A stretch of 64,000 nt of DNA, taken from NCBI GenBank assembly GCA_016584305.1, contig JACEEZ010021738.1:36860-100859 (forward strand), given 5' to 3'. This stretch comes from Chionoecetes opilio. Lineage: Eukaryota; Arthropoda; Malacostraca; Decapoda; Majidae. Position 1 is the first letter of the stretch. Each line of letters opens with the position of its first letter. The notes beneath the pieces are model-generated. The model was not told the origin of the DNA. It did no database searches and worked only from the letters and a program-made list of their open reading frames with translations. Below are positions 1 to 9,915 of this stretch, one piece after another. The position numbers were made by a program, and so were the translations under genes.

Positions 1-122
1 CCAGTCTATATGATAGTCCATAGACCACTATATCTCTTTGTCGGGCGCCCCGCAGGCCCCTATGCAGCCCTGCAATTCAAAACATTTGTCGCGTGAACAG
101 TCCAGGTATACAGTGGTCTATG
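1..122. mobile_element. End segment of a foldback element (type A end)
   Basis: The first 23 bases match the outer palindrome arm of the foldback elements at 38052, 40012 and 62443. From 24 to 122 comes a 99-bp end module bounded by CATAGACCACTATAT and its complement ATACAGTGGTCTATG. The rest of the element lies before the window. Type A ends carry the GTCGGGCGCCCCGCAGG core, unlike the type B end at 38052. It is non-coding. Confidence 0.8.
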
Positions 123-200
123 ATCTATCTTATCTTTCATCCGTCTAACATATTGTTATGTCTTGATGGAGAGTTTCTGCAGGAATCGTATTCCACTTTG

Positions 201-650
201 AAAAATGTACATTTCTTATTCGCAAGAGTTTTACGCATGTATGCAATTTTCCCTTGATTTCTGGAATTTTTTTCGGGTAATATGACCTAAAGACAAACTT
301 AATTCGGTCATTTATCAATGGAATTTAAATCTGCTTATACCACAGGGCAGCCTGTTGAAATCTGGATTTGTTTGCACTGCACAACGTTTTATCGTAGCTA
401 ATATGGTTCTTGAGATATTATGGAAACATTGCTTCCCCCCATTTTCCGCAGCCTCGTACTACATTCCACGGCTAACGTTTTTTTTTTTTTACCAAACAAT
501 GGCGCTTCAGTCTCTCAGTTTCCGTCTCAGAGACTAGACGTACGCGGTCGAGCTCTCTCTCTAGAGGCGAATTTTGGTGAGGAAGCCGCAAGAAGCCGGA
601 AAAAATGTACATTTCTTATTCGCAAGAGTTTTACGCATGTGTGCAATTTT
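201..650 (+). repeat. 50-bp direct repeat pair, 400 bp apart
   Basis: Positions 201-250 and 601-650 are the same 50 bases with one mismatch (ATGCAATTTT against GTGCAATTTT). The copies are exactly 400 bp apart. The intervening sequence is AT-rich with a T run at 479-490. I recognise no gene in 123-806; short open frames there lack any family motif. Confidence 0.7.
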
Positions 651-806
651 CTTGCGTTTTCTGTTAACTCGAGGCACTTTTAAGTCTCCCTGCAAACCGT
701 TTATATCAGACTGATCTAATAATGCTACCTATCTTAGTGTCATCAGCAAACATGGTGATGTCACTGCTAAGCCCACTATCTAAGGCGTGGATGTAAACAA
801 CAAATA

Positions 807-3347
807 ACACTGGTCAAAAAAAAAAAAAAAAAAGTTCTGGCATGGAATTTAAGAACAGTTTTAGACTAATTTGGGGGTGCTGAATTCAAATCTGATCTTA
901 TATTTTCTCTATCACATCACGTTTTTGCGCTATAGGTATATATTCCATTTTCATGAATTTCAAGAAAAATTTATCCTTCTATTGAGTAGTGTTAGCAAAG
1001 GGCCGGTTTATTGGTTTATTTTTAATTCAGTCTCCCAATAAATGGAGAATATCTTCGTTTTCTTTGAAACATGCAAAAACATTCCCATTTTTTATGTACG
1101 AAAGTAAACAAACACATTAAATTTTGCACAGCAATCGTCCGCAGGTAGTGTTTTATTATTGAATTTTACATTGAATTGAGTTATTTATTGTATTTCTCCT
1201 GTTGTTTCTTTTTTTTGTGAAACAATGCCTAAGGTGTAGGTGGTTGGGTAGCAAATTTCAAGGAACAATCAGGTAGCTAACAACTCTTTTTCTTTTATTT
1301 GTCCGCAGTTGGTTTTTGCTGCTCTAACAAGGGCCCTTTAATCCTCACAGAAGAAAGTGCTCAAATGATCCAAACTATATTTTGCTACATCTGGGGGAAG
1401 CTTTACTTGAAGATTCAGAGGCGCAACATTACTGACTTTGTTAAGAGCGTGTTATTTTGCGTACTTAAAGTACCTTGGAGACAAGACAAGCATTGGGCTC
1501 CTCACAAAGTGTGCAAAACCTGTTTGAGACTTTGAGATCATGGTCTCAAGGAAAAAAGGGGTAAACTTAAGTTTGGAGTGCCTATGGTTTGGAGAGAACC
1601 AAGCAATCTTTTAGATGACTGCTATTCTGCCTTGTCAATGTAAAAGGTTTCAATAAGAAAAACAAAAAATATTTGCAATACCCAAGTATCCCTTCAGCTA
1701 TTCGACCAGTTACCCATAGTGAAGAAATACCTGTACCAATATTTACTGAGCTCCAAAAAAATGATGAAACAGATCTCTGCTCACCTGCTCCCACGGGATG
1801 AAGAAGACACTAAGATATTTTTCAGCCATCTGATGAAGATTGTGACAAACCAATTCTGTTTACTCAGTCTGCTCTGAATGATTTGGTTAGAGATCTTTAT
1901 TTTACAAAAGAGTCGCTGAACTGTTGTCTTCAAGACTGCAAGAGAATCAAATGCTGAAACCGGCACAGGTGTCTCATTTTATCGTAACAGGGAAGCAAAA
2001 ACTGCGTAAGTATTTCCCATTCAGATGGCCAGTTTGTCTATGTACTGATGTAGAAGGGCTACTTCTTTTTATGGGACTGCTAGCATATGATTCAAGGGAT
2101 TGGAGGCTTTTTATTGACAGTTCCAAAAGAAGTTTGAAATGGTTCTGTTTCACAATGGAAATAAAATATGGCTCTGTACCAATAGGTCATTCTGTAAAAC
2201 TTAAAGAAGAATATAACAACATCAAGATTGTCCTAGAGAGGTTGCAATATCATGTTCATGGGTGGTTAATTGTGTCGATTTGAAAATGGTTAACTTTCTT
2301 TAGGTCAGCAAGGAGGGTACACAAAATACCCTGTTTTCTGTGTTACTGGGACAGTAGAGCTACAGCAGAGCATTGGGTGAAAAAGAATGGCCTCAGCGAC
2401 AGAGTTTGGCATCTGGCGATAAGAATGTCATCAATGATCCTCTAGTGGATAGGAAGATTGTCTTTCCTCCCTTGCACATAAAACTTGGATGATGAAGCAG
2501 TTCGTCAAAGCTCTTGATCACAGTGGAGAATGCTTCAGCTATATATGTTCAAAATTTTCCTGGTCTTAGTGAAGAGAAGAAAAAGGCTGGAATATTTGAT
2601 GGACCTCAAATAAGAACACTAATGAGAGATCCAAATTTATCACATCAAAAATGAAGAACAGAAGAAAGAGCTTTGGGAAAGCATTTTGTAATGTGGTGAA
2701 GAATTTTCTAGGAATAAGAAAGCAGACAACTATGAAGAGATTGTGGAAGAGCTACTAATGAGCCTGCGAGATCTTGGATGTAGAATGAGATCAAGGTTCA
2801 CTATTTACACAGCCATTTGGACAAGTTTCCGGAGAACCTTGGGGATGTTGGCGAGGAACAAGGGAGCGTTTCATCAGGACATTAAAACAATGGAAGAACG
2901 GTATCAAGGCCCGGGGGACTCACTATGTGGCGGGTTATTGCTGGAGCTTGATGAGAGACAACCCAGAAGCTGTACATCAGAGATCAGCCAAGAAAAAAAA
3001 ATTCACAAACTGCTACTTGCCATTGATCTGTGCACCATATATATGTATTGTTTATATTTTTATTTCAATTCTGTCACTATATTTGATTTACTTGTACATG
3101 GACTTCGTAATCTTTGTAATCCTTGATTAAGAAATATACAAAATGTATTTCTAAAAATCACGTGTTTTTATCTTGAAACCTTCGATATATAGGCTGATGA
3201 GTCATTTCCATCAAAAATTGAAAAATGCTATATCGCGAAATCCTGATGTGATAGACAAAAATTGAGTTCATATTCGTAATCAGCAGCCCAAATTCAGTTA
3301 GAATTTGTTTTAAAACCTTTTGCCAGAAATATCGTGTTGACCAGTGT
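807..3347 (+). mobile_element. Inactive DNA transposon with long imperfect TIRs and 4-bp TSD
   Basis: The ends are ACACTGGTCAA (807-817) and TTGACCAGTGT (3337-3347), flanked on both sides by AATA (803-806 and 3348-3351), which fits a 4-bp target duplication. Inverted similarity continues inward with interruptions for roughly 130 bp, for example CTATCACATCACGTTTTTGC near 910 against the complement of the region near 3250. An A run at 816-833 sits just inside the left end. The interior carries a decayed coding region on the same strand. The superfamily is not assigned here. Confidence 0.75.
1480..3020 (+). pseudogene. Decayed transposase-like ORF of the 807-3347 element
   Basis: A protein can be followed through several frames with stops and frameshifts. 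Readable blocks are KHWAPHKVCKTC (near 1490), KFGVPMVWREPSN (near 1570), FIDSSKRSLK (near 2115), YGSVPIGHSVKLKEEYNNIK (2167 onward), FPPLHIK (near 2465), GIFDGPQIRT (near 2590) and HQDIKTMEERYQG (near 2875). From memory these blocks occur in a transposon-borne protein frequent in invertebrate genomes. I cannot name its superfamily with confidence. The longest clean frames are 1924-2283 and 2743-3126. At least six frame breaks make it a pseudogene. Its position between matching TIRs supports that it encoded the element's own transposase. Confidence 0.65.
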
Positions 3348-4100
3348 AATAAGTCTGTAGTCTTTTCTTAATCTGATTTATTCGGCCGTAGATACTCGCG
3401 GTGGATTTAACTGTTTCAGTATTTGTACATTTTTTCTCACCTTCACTGTTTTTATTAAGTATACATTCATCGTCTTCTTACATAATGATGTGAATATAAG
3501 CTCACCACAGAGTTATATACCTAGAAAGCGAGTCCCGCATCCCGCTGTATTGTGATGAGTGACGCCCGCAGCCTAGCGCGGCGACCAGCTGGCTTATCAA
3601 ACCTTATTCCCAACTAGTTTTCCGACACCACCATTTGATATTGAAAAAAGAACTAGTGCCACCATCGTCTTCCTGAGAAAATTTTGGATCGTATTAGCAT
3701 AAATCTGTAACAATAATATCAATTATACGAAAATGACGGCTAAATAAAGTAGCGCATAAACATTTGTTCTTTCAACTCCTTAGTGGTCAGCTATTTATCC
3801 TTGTACTATTATGTTAAACACGGTTCCTGAATCTACACACTTGCCTGATTATGTTGGTCTAGGATACTTGCCGATGTGACACTATCTAGAGCAGTGGTTC
3901 TTAACCTGGGGTACCTGTACCACCAGGGGGTACGAAACCTTACACCTGGGGCTACAAGGCATGCTGACCAATAATGCAATGTCATATTTATAAGGAAGCT
4001 GGAATTATATATTTATAATTATTTTGTCTGTCAACAATAATTGTCTTCACCACCTGGAGTCCAACGGTTCATCATTAAGTCATACTACAATATCTTGTAA
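3348..4100. other. Non-coding stretch with one isolated hAT-like terminus
   Basis: No gene is visible. At 3892 the sequence CAGTGGTTCTTAACCTGGGG begins; this resembles the 5' terminus of hAT-type transposons. I see no matching inverted end nearby, so it is a solo or truncated end. The rest is AT-rich and unremarkable. Confidence 0.45.
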
Positions 4101-4109
4101 AATCTATTA

Positions 4110-5345
4110 GTTACCGTCATATGTCGTTTTCTTATTTTACCGTTTCGTACAGAGTTCTATACTCGTGTGGTACGTGTTCATGTGTCTGTTGGCTCAGCAC
4201 TGGGCGGGAAGCCAGCAACAAAGGTCGTATCGCCAGCAACGACCATCTCTCCGACTACCTAGATACTTCTTTTCCTTACGACGGAAGCTACAAAGCCTCC
4301 CTCGGTCGGTCGTAAACGCGTCGGAAGGCACTGACTGGCTAAGACGAGTAATGACGTCATCAAGCTCATCATCAGTCACCAGCCAATGACAAACAGTTTT
4401 TAAAACTTCTCGACCAATCACAAGCCAGTGAGACATATTTCCGGGCAAGAATGGCATGCCAGACTGCCTCTCCCCGCCTTCTGTCCCCGTCATCTCAAAC
4501 TAATTCTCGTTTTATTCGGAATGCTTGCGTTTTAAGTAGTTTTAATGTATCAGATAGTAAGATGTTAGATAGCTCTCAGGATTAGAATGGCTACGTCTGT
4601 GATGGGGAGTGTTGTGGAGGCGGAGAGTGAAGTGGTGTTGTGTGTTGGTGCTGGGGTTGAGAGTGGTAGTGTGGTAGGAGTGAAGGAGGCTGAGGTTAAG
4701 GGAGGTAGAAGGGTCGAGGGAGAGTGTAGTGAAGGGTGTGGTGAGGCGCTTAAGACTATTCTGGAGGCGATCGAAGACCTGAAAAGGAGCTTTGCAAGTG
4801 AAGTGAACGAATTGAAAAGCGTTGTGAAGAAGCAGGAAATAGAGATACGTTCTCTTAAGTGTGGAGGTGAAGGTCCAAGTGGAGCGAGTGGAGGGGCACA
4901 TGCGAGTGATGTGCCTGTAGGGGTACCAGAGCGAGATGTGACTCAAGCGACTACTAAGGTTCCTAGTAAGTCACCAGGGATTGGTGTTTGGAAGGTAGTT
5001 GATCATGGAGCCCGCCCGATGGAGAAAAAGGTAAACAATGACCATCTTGTGTGCACGAACTCATTTCAGGTACTCTCGGGGCTGCAAGAGGACGATACGG
5101 AGGTTAGGAAGGTAGACGATACATCATTACCCGAAGGTAAAATCTTGGTTGTTGGTGACAGTCAGGTTAGGCATCTTGACAGCAGGTTCTGTGACAGAGA
5201 AGGGATGCGCATGAAGTCGGTGAGTTACCCAGGGAAGGGGATAGGTTATGTTAGTGACAAGATAGTTGAGTGCATGGCGGACCAAGGGAAAAAGCCCATC
5301 GTCTGCCTGAGCGCTGGGGGAAATGATGTTGAGTATTGAATGATG
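4110..5345 (+). mobile_element. 5' part of a CR1/L2-like LINE (5' region plus ORF1)
   Basis: A G+C-richer leader (about 4110-4586) precedes an open ORF1. The element ends abruptly near 5340, just after the esterase-like GGND block, so all of ORF2 is missing here. The leader contains CCAAT-like blocks (ACCAATCAC near 4415, CCAATGAC near 4383) that could belong to an internal promoter; this is inference. The abrupt end next to a 20-bp tandem duplication suggests rearrangement rather than ordinary LINE truncation, which removes 5' sequence. Confidence 0.55.
4587..5339 (+). CDS. LINE ORF1 protein with coiled coil and SGNH-esterase-like domain (C-truncated)
   Basis: The 250-residue frame starts MATSVMGSVV. 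Residues about 55-90 are heptad-like (LKTILEAIEDLKRSF...VVKKQEIEIRSL), a likely coiled coil. Residues 185-247 hold the block order of the SGNH hydrolase fold: KILVVGDSQVR (block I Ser192), SYPGKGIG, and CLSAGGNDV (block III GGND at 244-247). ORF1 proteins of many CR1/L2-type LINEs carry such an esterase domain, thought to act in ribonucleoprotein or membrane interactions. The frame stops three residues after GGND, so the C-terminal Asp/His of the fold is absent. I infer a truncated LINE ORF1, not a host gene. No zinc finger is seen. Confidence 0.6.
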   Translation: MATSVMGSVVEAESEVVLCVGAGVESGSVVGVKEAEVKGGRRVEGECSEGCGEALKTILEAIEDLKRSFASEVNELKSVVKKQEIEIRSLKCGGEGPSGASGGAHASDVPVGVPERDVTQATTKVPSKSPGIGVWKVVDHGARPMEKKVNNDHLVCTNSFQVLSGLQEDDTEVRKVDDTSLPEGKILVVGDSQVRHLDSRFCDREGMRMKSVSYPGKGIGYVSDKIVECMADQGKKPIVCLSAGGNDVEY

Positions 5346-5346
5346 C

Positions 5347-5386
5347 AATATATTAAGTTTTTGAGCAATATATTAAGTTTTTGAGC
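5347..5386 (+). repeat. 20-bp perfect tandem duplication
   Basis: CAATATATTAAGTTTTTGAG occurs twice head to tail (5347-5366 and 5367-5386). It lies exactly at the join between the LINE ORF1 fragment and the pogo-like transposase fragment. That placement suggests a target duplication or a repair scar. Confidence 0.75.
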
Positions 5387-5387
5387 A

Positions 5388-5625
5388 CGCCGAATTGCGA
5401 TCCTGACCTTGCCCCCTCACACATCAGACAAACTCCAACCGCTTGATAGGTGTGTTTATGGGCCATTTAAGACTTTCTATAATCAGGGATTAAATGCATG
5501 GATGCTTCAACCAACACCCAGGGCTAGACCTGTTCAGCAAACAATTTTTTCCTATTTTTATACCCTCCTGCACGGTTTCCAATGCTTTTTCACCTGGAAA
5601 AGTCGAAAATTACAACCATTATAAG
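5388..5625 (+). pseudogene. Pogo/Tigger-like DDE transposase fragment
   Basis: The frame reads AILTLPPHTSDKLQPLDR followed by VYGPFKTFYNQ and NAWM. The LPPHTSxxLQPLD block followed by GPFK and YN is characteristic of the DDE_1 (pogo/Tigger/jerky-type) transposase core after the second catalytic Asp. Only about 70 residues survive. The upstream catalytic region and the last acidic residue are missing. It abuts the 20-bp duplication on its left. Confidence 0.65.
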
Positions 5626-5929
5626 CCAAAATGTCAGGAACCTTTGCTTCATGAAGCATGAAGTTCTATTCTATACACCTGTTCTGAAACGCCAGTTTCG
5701 GAGCATTTTGATGTTTGTTTTCGCCTATTTTTTCACCAATAAATGGGCATAAGCAGGTTAAAGCAAGTAATTAGATGCTGACTGAAACATCAAAATGCAT
5801 AGAAACATTTATGGAAATATTACATGTGATATTTACAGACAAATTTTCAAAAAAATTAAACTAAATATAATTTATTTCACTCTAGTCACAAATTCACAAT
5901 GGTTTTAGCATGACATCTAATGGTCTGTT

Positions 5930-6964
5930 ATGTTTGTTGCAGATCTGTTGAAACCTGCTAACAAATCCAGAGATACTTCACAACATAACTTCACTATGGC
6001 AGTAAGAAAGGAGCTCCGAGGACGCAAAGTTGACATCTCAGAACCTCCACCTGCAGTCCAGAGACAAGCGTCACGCCGACCTGCTACTAGATCTGCTACA
6101 GAAACCTTCCTGATCGGTTACCCATCATCCAGCATCAGTGGCTCCCAGTTACCCACCAACAGACAGGCCTTCCAGTACTTCCTCCATCTCCAGAGTTTGC
6201 CAGAAAATACAGGGAATCCTAAGCATCAAGACCTCGCCAATGAAACAGTGGAGGCTATCATCCCATTCTGGCAGATGGCTAGGATCAAGACCATGACCAA
6301 GTACAATGCAGCGCAGCATTTCATGACACTTCACAAAAAGCACAGAGGAATAATGGTAGAACAGGTGACCCTGGAGGGAAAAGGAGTGCCTTTGTCCTGG
6401 AATTAGATAGCCTGTTCGACATAGGAGCTTCAGATGCCATCCAGGAAATAGAGAGAAACCGACTGCTATCAAGGGAGAAGAAGGACAAGGACATCAGGTT
6501 CTACCAGGATCAGAAGACAGAGAGAAAGGCCCACATGTCTGGTAAATGACAAGATATTTGAGTCACGGTCCCAGCAGCAAGCAGAGAGGGCTGCAAGACT
6601 GCAGCAGAGAGAGGAACAAGATATGAATTTGTCACAAAATTTCTACAATTTATCAGCTGCCACACAGCGAAGGACTGCTGCTGATGTGTCTACCTGGGCT
6701 GACCCAACCGACAGTGAAGGGAATGCAGAGGACATGGATTACCAACAACCTCGTCCTGGATGTTCACATCACCAAGACACTGTGACTCTCACATTTCCCA
6801 GGAGGGTCATGGAGTGTGTTGACATCTGCAGTACCGCTGATCGTCTGGGATTGTCTGACAATCAAGTGACAGCCTTAGTCTCTGCTACATTGAAGGCTGG
6901 TGGAGCTGACCTGGACAAGTTGTTTTCAAATCTCAACCTCATCACAGAGACTGAGAACAGATGA
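5930..6964 (+). pseudogene. Unassigned transposon-like ORF, broken into two frames
   Basis: One frame (5930-6406) encodes 158 residues including LPTNRQAFQYFLHLQ and DLANETVEAIIPFWQMARIK. After a break near 6406 the text continues in other frames with ESRSQQQAERAARLQQREEQ and then 6623-6964, ending in TETENR. The arrangement of a short helical N-terminal domain, a charged middle and an acidic/serine tail resembles the N-terminal part of transposon proteins I have seen annotated as uncharacterised in invertebrates. I cannot assign a family or function. One N base lies just downstream at 6996. It could be the 5' half of a gene whose remainder was lost. Confidence 0.4.
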
Positions 6965-7640
6965 TGTCTGACAAAGGGGTACCACAGTCAGACTGNTTTG
7001 GTTTGGTGGGAATTTTTAGGGTTGGTTAATTATCTTGTGTTATGTACATATTGGTCATTTAGTTTATATAAGCATTTTCTTTAGTCATCTCTGTGTGTGC
7101 TTCAAAAGCAAGATCATCTTACTCCTTGCTAAAAGGGGTGATTTATTAGATATTTTTTAAATTGTTATTGTTATCTACTTCTTTCCATCACCTTTTTTGT
7201 TATGGTTTGGGTGGCTTTTTCAGTCTCGCTACTCTTCCTCTAGACAACTCACTGCCCTTCGCTCGTACCACTATGTATAACAGATGGAGTCTGTTCCTTA
7301 CGGACATTTATATAGAAAGGGAAATAGCCCAATTACAATACGATTAACCCAATTTGATGTTACAAACACGTACGCAGGATTACAAGGGATTTACGGTGAT
7401 ATTAAGGGACTATAAGAGTCATAAGGAGAGATAAGGCTAGGAGAGCGACTGCTAATGGTCGTGTCATTAATATAGTCCTCCTTAACCTTGTATCAAAGAA
7501 AACGCAACCTTTATAAAAAACGTCAATATTTAACACAGACTCTAGTATTTCTTTAGGGCGTGGCTAAGTACTCTATTACTTCTTATAAAAATAGCATTTA
7601 ATCCTTATTAATGTTATATATAGGGATGCACGCCTAGAAA
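6965..7640. other. Non-coding stretch, nothing recognised
   Basis: AT-rich sequence with an ambiguous N at 6996. No conserved coding block, RNA gene or repeat end is seen. Confidence 0.5.
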
Positions 7641-7659
7641 CTGTACTACTATGCTGGAC

Positions 7660-7880
7660 GTGTGTGTGTGGTGCAGGAAACTGTGTGTGTGTGTGTAGGC
7701 AGTGTGTGTGTGTGTGTGTAGGCAGTGTGTGTGTGTGTGTAGCGTGTGTGTGTGTGTGTGTGTGTAGGCAGTGCGTGTGTGTGTGTAGGCGTGTGTGTGT
7801 GTGCAGGCATTGTGTGTGTGTGTGTGTGTGTGGGGCAGACAGTGTGAGTGGGGTGTGTGTGTGTGTGTATTCATTATTTG
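7660..7880 (+). repeat. (TG)n compound minisatellite with TAGGCAG spacers
   Basis: Runs of TG, 10 to 24 bases long, are separated by the spacer TAGGCAG or AGGC, giving a higher-order repeat. All six frames are open by chance because the repeat lacks stops. This does not indicate a gene. Confidence 0.9.
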
Positions 7881-7904
7881 TATTCATCTAGTTTGTATTT
7901 TACA

Positions 7905-8085
7905 GGGCCTGAGCAACGCTCGTGTGGCCCCGTCTCCATAACAACATGTTTATCTTCCTGCTTAGTGGTTAGTGTTGGGGGGAAGCCAACCACCCCGGGA
8001 GGCGGGGCACAAAACCCCCGGCTAACACCCCACACCCTTCACTGCTGGGTGGACAGGGGCTCGGGTTTTAAAAGGGCCTACCTTA
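7905..8085 (-). mobile_element. tRNA-derived SINE, 5'-truncated copy (family 1)
   Basis: Read on the minus strand, the sequence matches the body of the SINE at 61505-61770: CCCCTGTCCACCCAGCAGTGA, then the GGGGGTT...CCCC block and the CCAACACTAA end. The tRNA-like head with the A and B boxes is absent here. Confidence 0.65.
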
Positions 8086-8189
8086 AGTTTTTAAAAGTTT
8101 TTTGGAGTAAAATTTGGTGTCGGGAGTGTCTCTGCTCAGTTTTTCTGTACACGCAAAAGAGTAGAAATAAGTGGGCGGAGCTTAAATAA

Positions 8190-8277
8190 GTATAATTCTA
8201 CATTGTATTGTAGTCACAAAAAAACGCCTTATATATAATGTTATATAATATATATATATATATATAGATATAAAATA

Positions 8278-8342
<65 letters not shown>

Positions 8343-8534
8343 TATAATAAATTTGGTATATACAGCTTTTGAGAGAGAGAGTATAACAATCAAATAGTAT
8401 AGTAGTAGTATAAAATAATGGTAGTAGTAGTTATAGTAGTAGTATAAATAGTATAGTAGAAAAAAGTATATAGAAATAATAGTAATAGTAGCAGTAGTCC
8501 CCTCTCTCTCCTCTCTCTTCTCTCTCTCTCTCCT

Positions 8535-8589
<55 letters not shown>

Positions 8590-8760
8590 GAACATAAGGA
8601 AGCTACAAGAGGCCGCGAGGCCTACACGTGGTAGTTCCTGTAAAAAAGCTCCTCTCTCTCTCTCTCTCTTTCTTTGAACACACACACACACAATAACCAC
8701 TATAACTCCACCACCACCACCACCACCACCACCACCACCACCACCACAACAACAGCTATA
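8190..8760. repeat. Microsatellite cluster: (AT)n, (TAG)n, (TC)n, (CA)n, (CCA)n
   Basis: (AT)n fills 8235-8335. Irregular TAGTAG repeats fill 8390-8490. (TC)n fills 8500-8585. (TC)n, (CA)n and (CCA)n fill 8650-8745. At 8586-8640 a short piece of the CR1-like LINE 3' end is inserted (AAGAACATAAGGAAGCTACA). Confidence 0.9.
8586..8642 (-). mobile_element. CR1-like LINE 3'-end fragment
   Basis: AGAACATAAGGAAGCTACAA, then GAGGC and CTACACGTGGTAGTTCCTGT, matches the left edges of the minus-strand LINE fragments at 34940, 44311 and 45127. Only the last about 55 bp of the LINE 3' end remain. Confidence 0.65.
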
Positions 8761-9054
8761 ACACAAGCCTAAACAGCCTACAAAATCCCTAGGTCTAATT
8801 CTATATAGTCAACTATGTATAGATGTCTGTCTGTCTGCACGTCTTACCAGTAGCGGTATTTATACTACTACTAATAATAATAATCATCAGTCTTTCATCT
8901 AGTTATATACAGATTTTTTTTCTGCTAAATATTTTCTACTCAAAAAAAAAGTTGTTTTCGCTATATTTTTTTTTGCTTAGCAAATGGAATGTTTTTTTTC
9001 GATCTAATTTTTATATATTATGTTAATCATATTATTTATATATGTATGTACGTA

Positions 9055-9098
9055 TGTATGTGTGTGTGTGTGTGTGTGTGTTTGGTGTGTGGGGTGAG

Positions 9099-9162
<64 letters not shown>

Positions 9163-9180
9163 CAGAGAGAGAAGAGAGAG
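9055..9180 (+). repeat. (TG)n and (GA)n compound microsatellite
   Basis: A TATG/TG run (9055-9080) is followed by (GA)n and (GACA)n to 9180. Short open frames across it are repeat artefacts. Confidence 0.9.
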
Positions 9181-9204
9181 TGCAAGAATTTCACATACTT
9201 TACA

Positions 9205-9241
9205 TAATTTCATAACTTCTACCACCACCACCACTACTACT

Positions 9242-9272
<31 letters not shown>

Positions 9273-9770
9273 GCTATCAATGCTACTACTTAGCAATGGA
9301 AATAGTAGTAGTAGTAGTAGTTAATTAATAATACTGATCATAAATACTAAATAATAGTAGTAGTAGTAGTAAGTAGCAGTAGTAGTAGTAGAAGTAGTTC
9401 ACACACACATACACACACACACACACAAAATTACACAATAGCAGAAATATGTGCGTGTTATAACAATTGTATATGAATAGTAGTAGTAGTAGTAGTAGTT
9501 GTAGCAGTTGTAGTAGTAGAGTAGTTAGTAGTAGTAGTAGTAGTAGTAGTTGTAGCAGTAGTAGTAGTAGTAGTAGTAGTTGTAGCAGTTGTAGTAGTAG
9601 TAGTAGCAGTTAGTAGTAGTAGCAGTAGTAGTAGTAGTAGCAGTAGTAGTAGTAGTAGTAGTAGCAGTAGTAGCAGTAGTAGTTATCACTACTGCAATTA
9701 TTTAACAGTAACTAATATGTCCACTACTACTACTACTACTACTACTTTTTTTTTTTACTACTACTACTAT
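9205..9770 (+). repeat. Long trinucleotide array (ACT)n then (AGT)n
   Basis: About 560 bp consist mainly of CTA/ACT repeats, then AGT repeats with AGC variants, then ACT again at 9722-9770. The two strand senses make inverted blocks that could fold on themselves. A short CA tract sits at 9400-9425. Confidence 0.9.
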
Positions 9771-9915
9771 AGACCTCCACCGCCTCTTTATTTTGCTGCG
9801 GTACCCATAGCCCCACCTCGCTATGGACTGGGCATCCAACCTTACAACTACCCCTAAAAATACTACATTTAACTAACTAACTACCCCTAAATTTACAACC
9901 TAATCTATTCCTAAC

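Noticed and set aside
4587..5339. Host SGNH-hydrolase gene
   Set aside because: The coiled coil plus GDSQ/GGND arrangement fits LINE ORF1, and the protein stops before the catalytic Asp/His block.
7576..7891. Open frames of up to about 100 codons on both strands
   Set aside because: They are the (TG)n repeat read in different frames (Cys-Val and Thr-His alternation).
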